From: CAZABG01 sp964483465
GTDB lineage: Bacteria > Chlamydiota > Chlamydiia > Chlamydiales > Parachlamydiaceae
Length of the DNA stretch: 19,834 nt
Direction of reading: 5' to 3'
NCBI GenBank assembly: GCA_964483465.1
Contig: CAZABG010000045.1
Span: 1 to 19,834, forward strand
Of this stretch, positions 13,111-19,834 are shown in pieces. Made by a program: the position numbers and the translations under genes. Within the stretch, counting starts at the first letter, position 1, and each line of letters starts with the position of its first letter. Under the pieces are notes generated by a model. That model did no database searches, was not told the origin of the DNA, and worked only from the letters and a program-made list of their open reading frames with translations.

Positions 13111-14867
13111 GATTACTTTTAAAGACTGCCTTAGCTTATCCCTCCATTAGGAAACTAATCTATTTTGCTGTTATCACGATTATTTTCATGACGATTGCGA
13201 ATGCGCTTGAAATCATGATGCTTGGATTTTTGACTAAAAGAGGAGGATTTGACCAAGGTACAGGCGGAATGCTTGACCGCATGGCAGATACCTTTAATTA
13301 TTACGTTCCTTACCGTGAAAATTATTTCGTCTTGGGGATCTTAATCTTAACGACAACCTTCTTTAAAGCGATCATGCTTTTTACACACCGCTTTATCGCA
13401 AGGAGCGCATCTATTAAGCTTGCGCAGAAGCTTCGATTTGATTACTTCAATCACATCCAAAAGCTTCCGATGACCTTTTACCAGACGCATAATATTGGAA
13501 CGCTATCTTCTCGTGTAGTGGGGGATGCAAGCATTATTTCAGAAGCGATGCAGGCATCGCTTGTTAATTTTATCGCAACTCCGCTCGCGGTTATTTCGTC
13601 TTTGACGATGTGCCTTATCACCTCGTGGCGCCTTTCCTTATTAATTTTCATTGGCTTTCCGTTAATTCTTTTCCCGATAGCTTTTTTAGCGCGCAGGGTG
13701 AAGAGGATTTCTAAAGAAATACAAAAGAACCAGGATCGCTTTAGCAGTGTTTTGATCGATTTTATTGGCGGTATTCAAACCGTTAAAGTGTTTGCCATGG
13801 AGCTCTTTTCTTTAAAAAAATATGCCGAACTTAATGACCGGATGGCATTTTTAGAAAGAAAAAGCGCGAAATACGACCTTTCGACGAGGCCGATTGTCCA
13901 TAGCCTCGCCATGATCTTTTTGATCCTTGCGCTTGTCTATGGCTTATATGTTCTTCAAATGCCCGTATCGGACGTTCTTATTTTCTGCGGATTCCTTTAT
14001 TTATTTTATGAGCCCATTAAGAAATTCGCCGAAGAAAACAGCCATATTCAACGAGGAATTTCCGCGGCGGAAAGAATGCTTGAAGTCATGGATATTAAGC
14101 CTGACGCCCTTCAAGAAGCCGGAGATAAAGAGTTCCATGGGTTTAATCACTCCATCGAATTTAAAAATGTCTTCTTTAAATATGATCGAGATACCGTTCT
14201 TGATAACGTCAGTTTTACGATTAAGAAAGGTGAGATGGTCGCGCTTGTCGGACCCACCGGAGCCGGTAAAACGACGCTCGCCCAGCTTCTTCCCCGTCTT
14301 TACGATGTGACGCAAGGGGAGATTTTGATTGATGGCGTGAACATCCTTGACTTTGATCAAAATTCCCTTAGACGAAATATCGCCTTTGTTCCGCAAAAAC
14401 CTTTTCTCTTCATTGACACCGTTGCAGAGAACATCCGTTTTGGCGAACCTTTTACGCTTGATGAAGTGATTCATGCCTCAAAACAGGCCCATGCCCATGA
14501 ATTCATAGATAAATTGCCTGACGGCTATCATACTCTTCTCTCTGAAGGCGGGAAAAACTTGTCTGGCGGCCAGCAGCAGCGTTTAACGATTGCCCGCGCC
14601 CTGATTAAGCGATCAAGCTTGCTAATCATGGATGAAGCCACTTCCGCACTCGATGCCCTTTCGGAGCATTATATCAAAGAGACGATTCACGAGCAGAAAG
14701 GTAAAACTACCCAGATTATTATTGCTCATCGCCTATCCACCATCGAAGAGGCTGATAAAATCATATACATGGAAAAAGGGTCTATTATTGATATTGGAAA
14801 TAAGGATCAGCTCTTAGAGAGATGCGCAGGCTTTAGGCGTCTTTGGGAGCTTATGAGGCTATCATAA
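13107..14867 (+). CDS. msbA: MsbA-like lipid A/multidrug ABC exporter
   Basis: A 586-residue half-transporter of the inner membrane, with transmembrane and ATPase domains fused. About six hydrophobic helices occupy residues 10-300. In the ATPase domain: Walker A GPTGAGKTT near 380-388, Q-loop VPQKPFLF, signature LSGGQQQR near 485-491, Walker B LLIMDEATSALD near 504-515 and H-loop AHRLST near 540. The ATG overlaps the accA stop (ATGA), so the genes are translationally coupled, as in Chlamydia accA-msbA. The likely cargo is lipid A core or another lipid, inferred from family and from pairing with fatty acid synthesis; substrate cannot be read from sequence. It ends 4 bp from a convergent gene with no visible terminator. 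Confidence 0.92.
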   Translation: MRLLLKTALAYPSIRKLIYFAVITIIFMTIANALEIMMLGFLTKRGGFDQGTGGMLDRMADTFNYYVPYRENYFVLGILILTTTFFKAIMLFTHRFIARSASIKLAQKLRFDYFNHIQKLPMTFYQTHNIGTLSSRVVGDASIISEAMQASLVNFIATPLAVISSLTMCLITSWRLSLLIFIGFPLILFPIAFLARRVKRISKEIQKNQDRFSSVLIDFIGGIQTVKVFAMELFSLKKYAELNDRMAFLERKSAKYDLSTRPIVHSLAMIFLILALVYGLYVLQMPVSDVLIFCGFLYLFYEPIKKFAEENSHIQRGISAAERMLEVMDIKPDALQEAGDKEFHGFNHSIEFKNVFFKYDRDTVLDNVSFTIKKGEMVALVGPTGAGKTTLAQLLPRLYDVTQGEILIDGVNILDFDQNSLRRNIAFVPQKPFLFIDTVAENIRFGEPFTLDEVIHASKQAHAHEFIDKLPDGYHTLLSEGGKNLSGGQQQRLTIARALIKRSSLLIMDEATSALDALSEHYIKETIHEQKGKTTQIIIAHRLSTIEEADKIIYMEKGSIIDIGNKDQLLERCAGFRRLWELMRLS

Positions 14868-14871
14868 GCGT

Positions 14872-16950
14872 TTATCTAGCCGTTTTCGCAGCAAAAGGCG
14901 CAAGTCTTTTATCATTTTTAATGAAATCCTGCGCTTCTTTATTCAAATCATCCATATGTTCTGCAATTAAATTTGAGTCGATGAATTCTCTAACGACAAG
15001 AAATTTAAGAAGATCGAATGTTTCCTTGTTTTCGCTCAGTTTTTGCAACAGTTCAGCTTTATCTTCGACTTCATAGATCTCAAAAAGTTTATCGGCGGAA
15101 TCTGTTGCGATGAGCAAGTCCGCATATTTCAAGTTATTCTCGATTAAACTTTTTAAGTTTTTCTTTTGCAGGAAGCTCTCTTTGAATTCCTTTAATGGTG
15201 CGGCTATATCTTTTATCATCGTAAAAGTTATTCTAGAGGGACTACTAACCATTTTTTCAAAGAAATCTTGCTTCTCATCTTCCGGCATACGCTCTATCGC
15301 GGATCTTAAGAGCTTGACTTGCTGAACGGTTGGTTTGGGTTCTTTAAGGACAAGATCTGCAATTTTATCGTAAGCGATCGCCTCTTGTTGGTCGATGGCT
15401 TCTATTAAAGAAGAGTTTATATAAAGAAGCGGATTTTGTTTTTTTAATAGGTATTCAATCGCATTTCTTCTTTCTTCCGGTGTCATTTTAAGTAAAAGAG
15501 GTTTAGCAAGGGTTGTGTTTTCAATACCTTTAGGAGATTTATCTATCAATTTTTTGAAGGCGGCAAGGTAAGCGAAATTCACTTGCCCCTCTTTATTTTC
15601 TGCTAGTTTTATAAGTAAATTAGCGGACAAAAGCTGAGGCAGTAAATCTGATCTGCTAAAGAGAAGAAAGGCTCTTTCTTTTTGATCCTCTTCTATTTTG
15701 TCAAAAAGAGTGTTTATGGCAACCCGAGAGGCATCAGTAACTTTTCTATTTTTTAAAAGCGTTGTGAGAATATCAAGATAATTAACTTTGTCTTCTTCTT
15801 TAGCGGATTTTAATGCGTCGATCAGCGCTTTTGCGTCATTTTTTTCGGCAAGAACCTCAAGCTCTTTTTGCTTATCGAGCGTAATTTGATTTACAATTTT
15901 CGATAAGTTGTCATTCAGTTTATGCGTATCTTTTGTTCCTTTAACTTCTACCGCAACCCTTAAATTTCTAATGGCTTCTTCTTTTTTAAGATCAAGTTGA
16001 TTGATGAGCGCGAGCGGCAGGTTTTTACTTCCTAATTTTTGATAAACGTTGTGAAGCTTCTTTGCTATAGATGCTTTTTCTACATCGGTTAGTTTCAGAT
16101 TTTCAGGTATTAGAAATACGTCTTCTGAATTACCGGCAGGATTTATAATGCGGCTCGATAGCTCACGTAACGCCGCTAAAATTAAAGAGTGCCCCTCATT
16201 TTCCGGCAATTCTATTACAAGACGCTTTAACTCTTCGTCCGGCAGTTTATGAATTTGATCCGTAATATCTTCATTAACATTAAGATCGGGAATGTTTTCG
16301 TTCCTAAGCTCAAAAGCGGCTTTTTCAAGGTCGGTTATATCTTTAGTTTTGTGATTCAGGAGTTTTGTAAAGGGGGAAGCACTGTCAGCCGGATCGGAAA
16401 AAACTTCTTTTAGTTGAAGCAGCTCGCTCGTTTCGGCATCATCGAGAGCGGCTAAAAATTCCTCTAAGGAAGTTTGAGGGTCTCTATATAATGTCTTAAA
16501 AGCATCGTTTGGAAGCGCCTCAATTATTTCGGGTCTTTGAGGGCGTGAAAGCCATGCCGTGTTTAATGCTTCAACATAATCTTTTGTTTTTCCATCCGTG
16601 CATCCAAGTTCTCGCGCTTTTAGATAAAGCCTGCCTGTATCCTTTAAGATTTGATCGGCCTTTTTTTCGATATCTAATTTAAAGGGAGTTAAGCGAAGTA
16701 AAAAAATAAAAAACTTAGTGATACCCCAGTGATTATTAAGATCAGCTCTGCACGCTTGCAATGCATCTTTTTTTAGTTGAGCCTGGACAACAATCGGATT
16801 GGTTTTATGATTGTCCGGCAAATTAAATTGCTTTTGCTGAATCTTCTGAAAAATATTATGAATCGCATCGACTTGCGCCTTGTTAGGCGGAGCGGCTTGG
16901 CCGGCGGGTAAATCTGTGCGTGTATAGGAATTGTCTGTTACATTATACAT
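14872..16950 (-). CDS. Large helical hypothetical protein
   Basis: A 692-residue protein that I do not recognise. Start taken at the ATG at 16950 (MYNVTDNSYT); an in-frame TTG four codons earlier is the alternative. The N-terminal 25 residues are polar and Thr/Pro/Ala-rich without a signal peptide, as often in type III substrates. A short hydrophobic run, KFFIFLLRLTPF, lies near residue 75-86. The rest is rich in Leu, Glu, Lys and Asp, apparently all helical, with loosely repeated segments such as LP-(D/N)-x-(E/A)-(L/F)-K-x-L. No catalytic motif stands out. It is the last gene of the minus-strand block, 53 bp from the SDR gene, with its own AT-rich upstream region. A lineage-specific scaffold or effector is possible, not shown. 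Confidence 0.85.
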   Translation of the reverse strand: MYNVTDNSYTRTDLPAGQAAPPNKAQVDAIHNIFQKIQQKQFNLPDNHKTNPIVVQAQLKKDALQACRADLNNHWGITKFFIFLLRLTPFKLDIEKKADQILKDTGRLYLKARELGCTDGKTKDYVEALNTAWLSRPQRPEIIEALPNDAFKTLYRDPQTSLEEFLAALDDAETSELLQLKEVFSDPADSASPFTKLLNHKTKDITDLEKAAFELRNENIPDLNVNEDITDQIHKLPDEELKRLVIELPENEGHSLILAALRELSSRIINPAGNSEDVFLIPENLKLTDVEKASIAKKLHNVYQKLGSKNLPLALINQLDLKKEEAIRNLRVAVEVKGTKDTHKLNDNLSKIVNQITLDKQKELEVLAEKNDAKALIDALKSAKEEDKVNYLDILTTLLKNRKVTDASRVAINTLFDKIEEDQKERAFLLFSRSDLLPQLLSANLLIKLAENKEGQVNFAYLAAFKKLIDKSPKGIENTTLAKPLLLKMTPEERRNAIEYLLKKQNPLLYINSSLIEAIDQQEAIAYDKIADLVLKEPKPTVQQVKLLRSAIERMPEDEKQDFFEKMVSSPSRITFTMIKDIAAPLKEFKESFLQKKNLKSLIENNLKYADLLIATDSADKLFEIYEVEDKAELLQKLSENKETFDLLKFLVVREFIDSNLIAEHMDDLNKEAQDFIKNDKRLAPFAAKTAR

Positions 16951-17015
16951 AAATACACCCAAAAATTAGTCTTATAATACTATTTTAACTGGAAGTTTTA
17001 TTAATAATTTGTAAA

Positions 17016-17717
17016 TTAACGGTATATGCTGGTAACTAGCTTATTCCCAGAGTGAGGGGACTTGAAGGTTGGATCGAAAACCGGGGCATCAAGCCCTTGA
17101 GACTGAGCAAGTTTTATATAATATTGCCGTCTTGTAGGGTGTTCGTCCGAGACTAAGTTAAATAGGCCGATTCTTTTAGATTCAAATGCGCTTATTAAAG
17201 TGCTAACAATTAAAGAAAGAGGGCTAAAATTACAGATGGAATCGCCGTTTCCGGGGATGACATCAGGAACGCGCCGCTCCCTACCCGGCCCTGTTATTTC
17301 GCCAAGACGAAAGATGGCGGATCTATCAGGAGGCAATACCGCTTCTGTTTCTAAGAGTATTTTTTGATTATCATTCTGCGGAACAGGCAAAGTTGTCTCG
17401 TTCACCTCTTTACCTTGATGATCCCCGTAAACGGATGTCGAGGAGGTGTAGGCTATATAAGGGGCGCTCGATACCGCCTTGGCATTTTCGAAGTAGGTTT
17501 CTTCGTAGGTTTTACCGCGAGGAGCAATTGAAAGTAAAACCCCTTCTACATTATCAGGCAGGCGGCCCTCCCACAGAAATGCGCTATCTGCCCACTTGAG
17601 ATATTCAGGTATTTTTTCGTAGGTTCTTGACGCGACGCTGATATGATGGCCTCTTTCTTTTGCGGCTTTGCCAAAAGCGCTTCCTACATAACCTGCGCCA
17701 ACAATCAGAATGCGCAT
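17016..17717 (-). CDS. YeeZ-like atypical SDR / NAD-dependent epimerase family protein
   Basis: A 233-residue Rossmann-fold protein. The nucleotide-binding loop GAGYVG is at residues 7-12, following ILIV. The segment YTSSTSVYGDHQGKEVNE around residues 94-111 matches the YeeZ-type SDR pattern, and FRLGEITGPGR follows. A classical YxxxK pair is not obvious, as in other atypical members, so catalysis is uncertain. Its ATG overlaps the exonuclease stop by one base (TAATG), so it is the last gene of the compact run starting at the FliO-like gene. Substrate unknown. Confidence 0.85.
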   Translation of the reverse strand: MRILIVGAGYVGSAFGKAAKERGHHISVASRTYEKIPEYLKWADSAFLWEGRLPDNVEGVLLSIAPRGKTYEETYFENAKAVSSAPYIAYTSSTSVYGDHQGKEVNETTLPVPQNDNQKILLETEAVLPPDRSAIFRLGEITGPGRERRVPDVIPGNGDSICNFSPLSLIVSTLISAFESKRIGLFNLVSDEHPTRRQYYIKLAQSQGLDAPVFDPTFKSPHSGNKLVTSIYR

Positions 17718-18403
17718 TAAAACATATTTAAAGCCGCGAGGCTGTCTTTAAGTTCATTCATGCCGGGCTTATCAAATGCGCCGGAACCTTTAAGCCAGGC
17801 TACATAATCTTTTGGAAGTTCTTTTAGCGGCTTGCCCTGATACTTACCAAAAGGCATGTGCTGCAAAAGGCGAGGCTTATTCATCAGGGAATAAATTTCA
17901 GGAATAGTCAAGTCATCAATTAAATGGCTAAATACTTCTGCAAGCACTTTCACGTCATCAAGGGCTCTATGGGCGTTGTTCGCTTTAATGCCGAAATGTT
18001 CGCGCAATGCCTGAAGCCTATGCGTCGGCAGGTCTGGGCGATAACGTCTTGCCCACTTTAAGCTATCAAGCGTTTTCCACTTAGGCATATCATGTCCTGC
18101 TCGTTCATATTCTGCCTTCATGAATTCAATGTCGAAGCTATCATTGTTATGAGCGATGAGGACGATATCTCCTTCACAAAAAGCGTTGAATTGAAGCGCC
18201 ACCTCTTTAAAGAGGGGGGCGTCTTTTACCATTTCATCTGTAATGTGGTGGATGGCGGTTTGTTCAGGGGGTATGGAGATTTCAGGGTAAATAAATGATT
18301 CAAATACCTTGTCATTGAGAGGATCGTATGCGGCAAGCTCTATAATTCTATCCTTAGAAGCTCTTAAACCTGTGGTTTCCGTATCGTAAAATATGGCTCT
18401 CAT
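17717..18403 (-). CDS. DnaQ-like 3'-5' exonuclease with C-terminal DUF3820-like domain
   Basis: A 228-residue protein with a DEDDh exonuclease domain at residues 1-165. Metal and catalytic residues are visible: Asp7 and Glu9 in DTETTG, Asp91 in HNNDSFD, and His145 with Asp150 in HRALDD. Residues about 183-228 (MPFGKYQGKPLKELPKDYVAWL) match the DUF3820-type domain found fused to such exonucleases. It corresponds to Chlamydia CT261 (dnaQ homologue) in position beside the CT260-like gene; whether it proofreads for DNA polymerase III or acts in repair or RNA turnover is open. Its ATG overlaps the upstream stop by four bases. Confidence 0.92.
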   Translation of the reverse strand: MRAIFYDTETTGLRASKDRIIELAAYDPLNDKVFESFIYPEISIPPEQTAIHHITDEMVKDAPLFKEVALQFNAFCEGDIVLIAHNNDSFDIEFMKAEYERAGHDMPKWKTLDSLKWARRYRPDLPTHRLQALREHFGIKANNAHRALDDVKVLAEVFSHLIDDLTIPEIYSLMNKPRLLQHMPFGKYQGKPLKELPKDYVAWLKGSGAFDKPGMNELKDSLAALNMF

Positions 18404-18864
18404 GCCGACACTTTCTCTTTTTGTTTCATGATTTCATCGAAAGTCATATTGGATTGAACCGCTCTACGGATCACTTTTCCAAAATGGTTACATAGTTGAT
18501 ATATAGCTTTAAGATAGTTATCGATGATGACATTATCTATTTTTCCGTCGACTGATGGAATCATCAGCCGATGGAATACTACATTCATTTTTTCATCCAT
18601 GCCAAATCCCGGCATATCGATATCGTTATTAATCTGATTTAATAATCGAGCGAGCATGTTGTATCTTTCTTTCGTAATTTGCATAGGAAAGAAGGTAAGG
18701 ACCTGGAGTAAAGCCTGCTTTTCAAAGATTCGAAAAAAGACAGGAAATTCCCCATCGGTGGTTTTATGGATAAAGTAAGGCTGGTTCGTTTCCTTTTGAA
18801 GGATTGCCGGCAGCTTGCAAGTTTTGAGATAGTCTACGATCTCGTCTGCGTTCAGGACTAGCAT
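18400..18864 (-). CDS. Mcsc-like type III secretion chaperone (CT260 homologue, probable)
   Basis: A 154-residue acidic, soluble protein with an alternating beta/alpha pattern resembling class I type III chaperones and YbjN-like proteins: FPVFFRIFEKQALLQVLTFFP, then ERYNMLARLLNQINNDIDMPGFGMDE, VVFHRLMIP and a C-terminal helix. In C. trachomatis the gene next to the dnaQ homologue CT261 is CT260, Mcsc, which binds several secreted cargos and the secretion-system C-ring. I identify this mainly by context and general fold, so treat the name as probable. It begins 6 bp after the lipoprotein stop and ends overlapping the exonuclease start (ATGA). A FliO-like secretion gene lies two genes upstream in the same operon. 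Confidence 0.68.
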   Translation of the reverse strand: MLVLNADEIVDYLKTCKLPAILQKETNQPYFIHKTTDGEFPVFFRIFEKQALLQVLTFFPMQITKERYNMLARLLNQINNDIDMPGFGMDEKMNVVFHRLMIPSVDGKIDNVIIDNYLKAIYQLCNHFGKVIRRAVQSNMTFDEIMKQKEKVSA

Positions 18865-18870
18865 AATGAA

Positions 18871-19026
18871 TTAATATTTACCTTGAGGCATAAGGGGGTT
18901 TGCGGCTTGCTTTTCACAAGTGACTCTTGGATTGTTCGTAGCCGGAATCAGACAATCGTCATCATCGGTTGGCATGCGGTAGCAGGATGCAGCCAATAAT
19001 GGCAGTAATAGGAGTAAATATCTCAT
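18871..19026 (-). CDS. Small 51-residue lipoprotein
   Basis: A short gene with a clear structure. MRY is followed by a Leu-rich hydrophobic core and a lipobox-like LAASC, placing the lipidated Cys at residue 15. The mature part is about 37 residues, begins CYRMPTDDDDC and holds two further Cys (residues 25 and 37). An AAGGAA ribosome site lies 8 nt before the ATG at 19026. It is spaced 5 bp after the FliO-like gene and 6 bp before the Mcsc-like gene, which strongly supports a real gene in that operon. I do not recognise a family. A role at the envelope with the neighbouring secretion components is inference. Confidence 0.8.
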   Translation of the reverse strand: MRYLLLLLPLLAASCYRMPTDDDDCLIPATNNPRVTCEKQAANPLMPQGKY

Positions 19027-19031
19027 TATCA

Positions 19032-19394
19032 TCATTCCTTAGTTGGATATTCGGAAAGGCGGGTGAGCCCCTGGGGCGTTTCGCCTACTACCAAAGTGGT
19101 CCCTTCAACGTCGATAAGATAGATGTTGACTCTAGGGCCAAGCTCTCTTCTTTCGATCACCTTAATCAAGCTCTCGTCGTTACCTGTTACAAAGCTGCGG
19201 TTATTCAGTCTTCGAACAAACCACCCAAGCGCGATTAGGGCAAAAACCATCAAACCCAATAATCCAAGCATTTTAATGAATTCCGTCATAAAACGGCTAT
19301 CATCAAGAACTACAGGAACAGGTTCTTGCGGCAGAGCTTCTTGCCCTAATAAGGGAAGCCAGGCTAGCAAAAACAGGGAAAGTAGTTGGGCCAT
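19032..19394 (-). CDS. FliO-like secretion-apparatus assembly protein
   Basis: A 120-residue membrane protein with the layout of FliO. There is a signal-like hydrophobic N-terminus (residues 1-17), a short periplasmic part, one transmembrane helix at about 38-60 (MLGLLGLMVFALIALGWFV) followed by Arg-Arg, and a cytosolic domain. That domain carries the family pattern LIKVIERRELGPRVNIYLIDVEG then LVVGETPQGLTRL. FliO assists assembly of the FliP-FliQ-FliR export gate in flagella. The ATG has AAAGGAAGAG just upstream. It heads a five-gene operon with a lipoprotein, an Mcsc-like chaperone, an exonuclease and an SDR, and is divergent from the HAD gene (50 bp). Confidence 0.82.
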   Translation of the reverse strand: MAQLLSLFLLAWLPLLGQEALPQEPVPVVLDDSRFMTEFIKMLGLLGLMVFALIALGWFVRRLNNRSFVTGNDESLIKVIERRELGPRVNIYLIDVEGTTLVVGETPQGLTRLSEYPTKE

Positions 19395-19444
19395 TACTCT
19401 TCCTTTGGTAATATGGGACTAATTTAATCGAAAAGCCCCAATTT

Positions 19445-19834
19445 ATGGAAGGATTGATAGCACTAGACCTTGACGGAACCGTAATTCACGATTCAGGCAC
19501 CCTTGATGAAAGAACAGCTCATTATCTTGAGTCGCTTGCCGGTAAAGGATTAAATTTAATTTTTATATCAGGCCGGACCGCAAGCTGGATGATCGAAAAA
19601 TTGCAGAAGTTAAACGTGCCCTACGCCATTGCGGCCCAAAACGGGGCGGTGCTATTAACCATGCCCGATCAAAAAGTGATCGATAGAAAGATTATTTCTC
19701 CTGATTTACTGCATGCTGCCGAAGAGATTGTAAAAGAAGAAGATCTCCCCTTTATTTTGTATGGGGGGTTTGAAGAGGATGACCGTATCTTTTGGCAGCC
19801 TGAAAGATATAGTCCTCAGATGAGGGATTATTTA
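19445..19834 (+). CDS. Cof-type HAD hydrolase (partial, runs off the window)
   Basis: The first 130 codons of a HAD-superfamily phosphatase. Motif I is DLDGT with Asp8 (nucleophile) and Asp10, motif II the Ser in IFISGRT near residue 41, then the Cof-type AAQNGA near residue 65. The start MEGLIALDLDGT is typical in position. The cap domain has just begun where the window ends, and the Lys and Asp of motifs III and IV lie outside. No Shine-Dalgarno site is seen. Members dephosphorylate small sugar or cofactor phosphates; the substrate is unknown. Confidence 0.9.
   Translation, partial: MEGLIALDLDGTVIHDSGTLDERTAHYLESLAGKGLNLIFISGRTASWMIEKLQKLNVPYAIAAQNGAVLLTMPDQKVIDRKIISPDLLHAAEEIVKEEDLPFILYGGFEEDDRIFWQPERYSPQMRDYL

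Noticed and set aside
14001..14474. 157-codon minus-strand frame inside the ABC transporter
   Set aside because: It lies antisense to the Walker A region of a complete transporter; no start signal or recognisable motif.

Overview
The window looks like a chromosomal segment from a member of the Chlamydiae, most likely a chlamydia-like symbiont of protists or environmental relative. This is inferred from gene content and order, not from a search. groEL-groES-pepF appears in the arrangement known from Chlamydia, with a HrcA operator (CIRCE). The order IHF/HU - L,D-transpeptidase - accA - msbA-like resembles, from memory, the himD-CT266-accA-msbA order of C. trachomatis. A DnaQ-like exonuclease overlaps a gene that fits the type III secretion chaperone Mcsc (CT260/CT261 in C. 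trachomatis). Shine-Dalgarno sites are often weak or absent, and gene starts often overlap the preceding stop.

Layout. Bases 1-24 are the 5' end of a tRNA that leaves the window. Bases 82-1754 (minus strand) hold three neighbouring, mutually similar genes of unknown function. Bases 1821-5664 (minus) are pepF, a CIRCE operator buried in the pepF stop region, groES, groEL and a terminator. Bases 5729-7832 hold a lone HPr, a bifunctional-nuclease-family protein overlapping rpiA, and a divergent Nif3-family gene. Bases 7838-8851 are an accessory insertion: a GxxExxY/PD-(D/E)XK gene preceded by three 193-194 bp tandem repeats that carry two truncated copies of its own 5' end, with a 50-bp inverted repeat flanking the unit. 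Bases 8867-9148 hold a small unknown basic protein.

Bases 9208-14867 (plus) carry tyrS; an IHF/HU gene with its own promoter and two terminators; an L,D-transpeptidase; accA, interrupted by a 10-N assembly gap; and an MsbA-like ABC exporter that overlaps accA by ATGA. Bases 14872-16950 (minus) hold a 692-residue helical protein that I do not recognise. Bases 17016-19394 (minus) form a compact five-gene run: FliO-like protein, 51-residue lipoprotein, Mcsc-like chaperone, DnaQ-like exonuclease and a YeeZ-like SDR. The window ends inside a Cof-type HAD hydrolase gene.

Most of the window is housekeeping: protein folding, pentose phosphate, tRNA charging, nucleoid structure, fatty acid and envelope synthesis. 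The parts worth a second look are the inverted-repeat GxxExxY unit, the triplet of unknown paralogues, the FliO/lipoprotein/Mcsc operon, and the operator nested in pepF.
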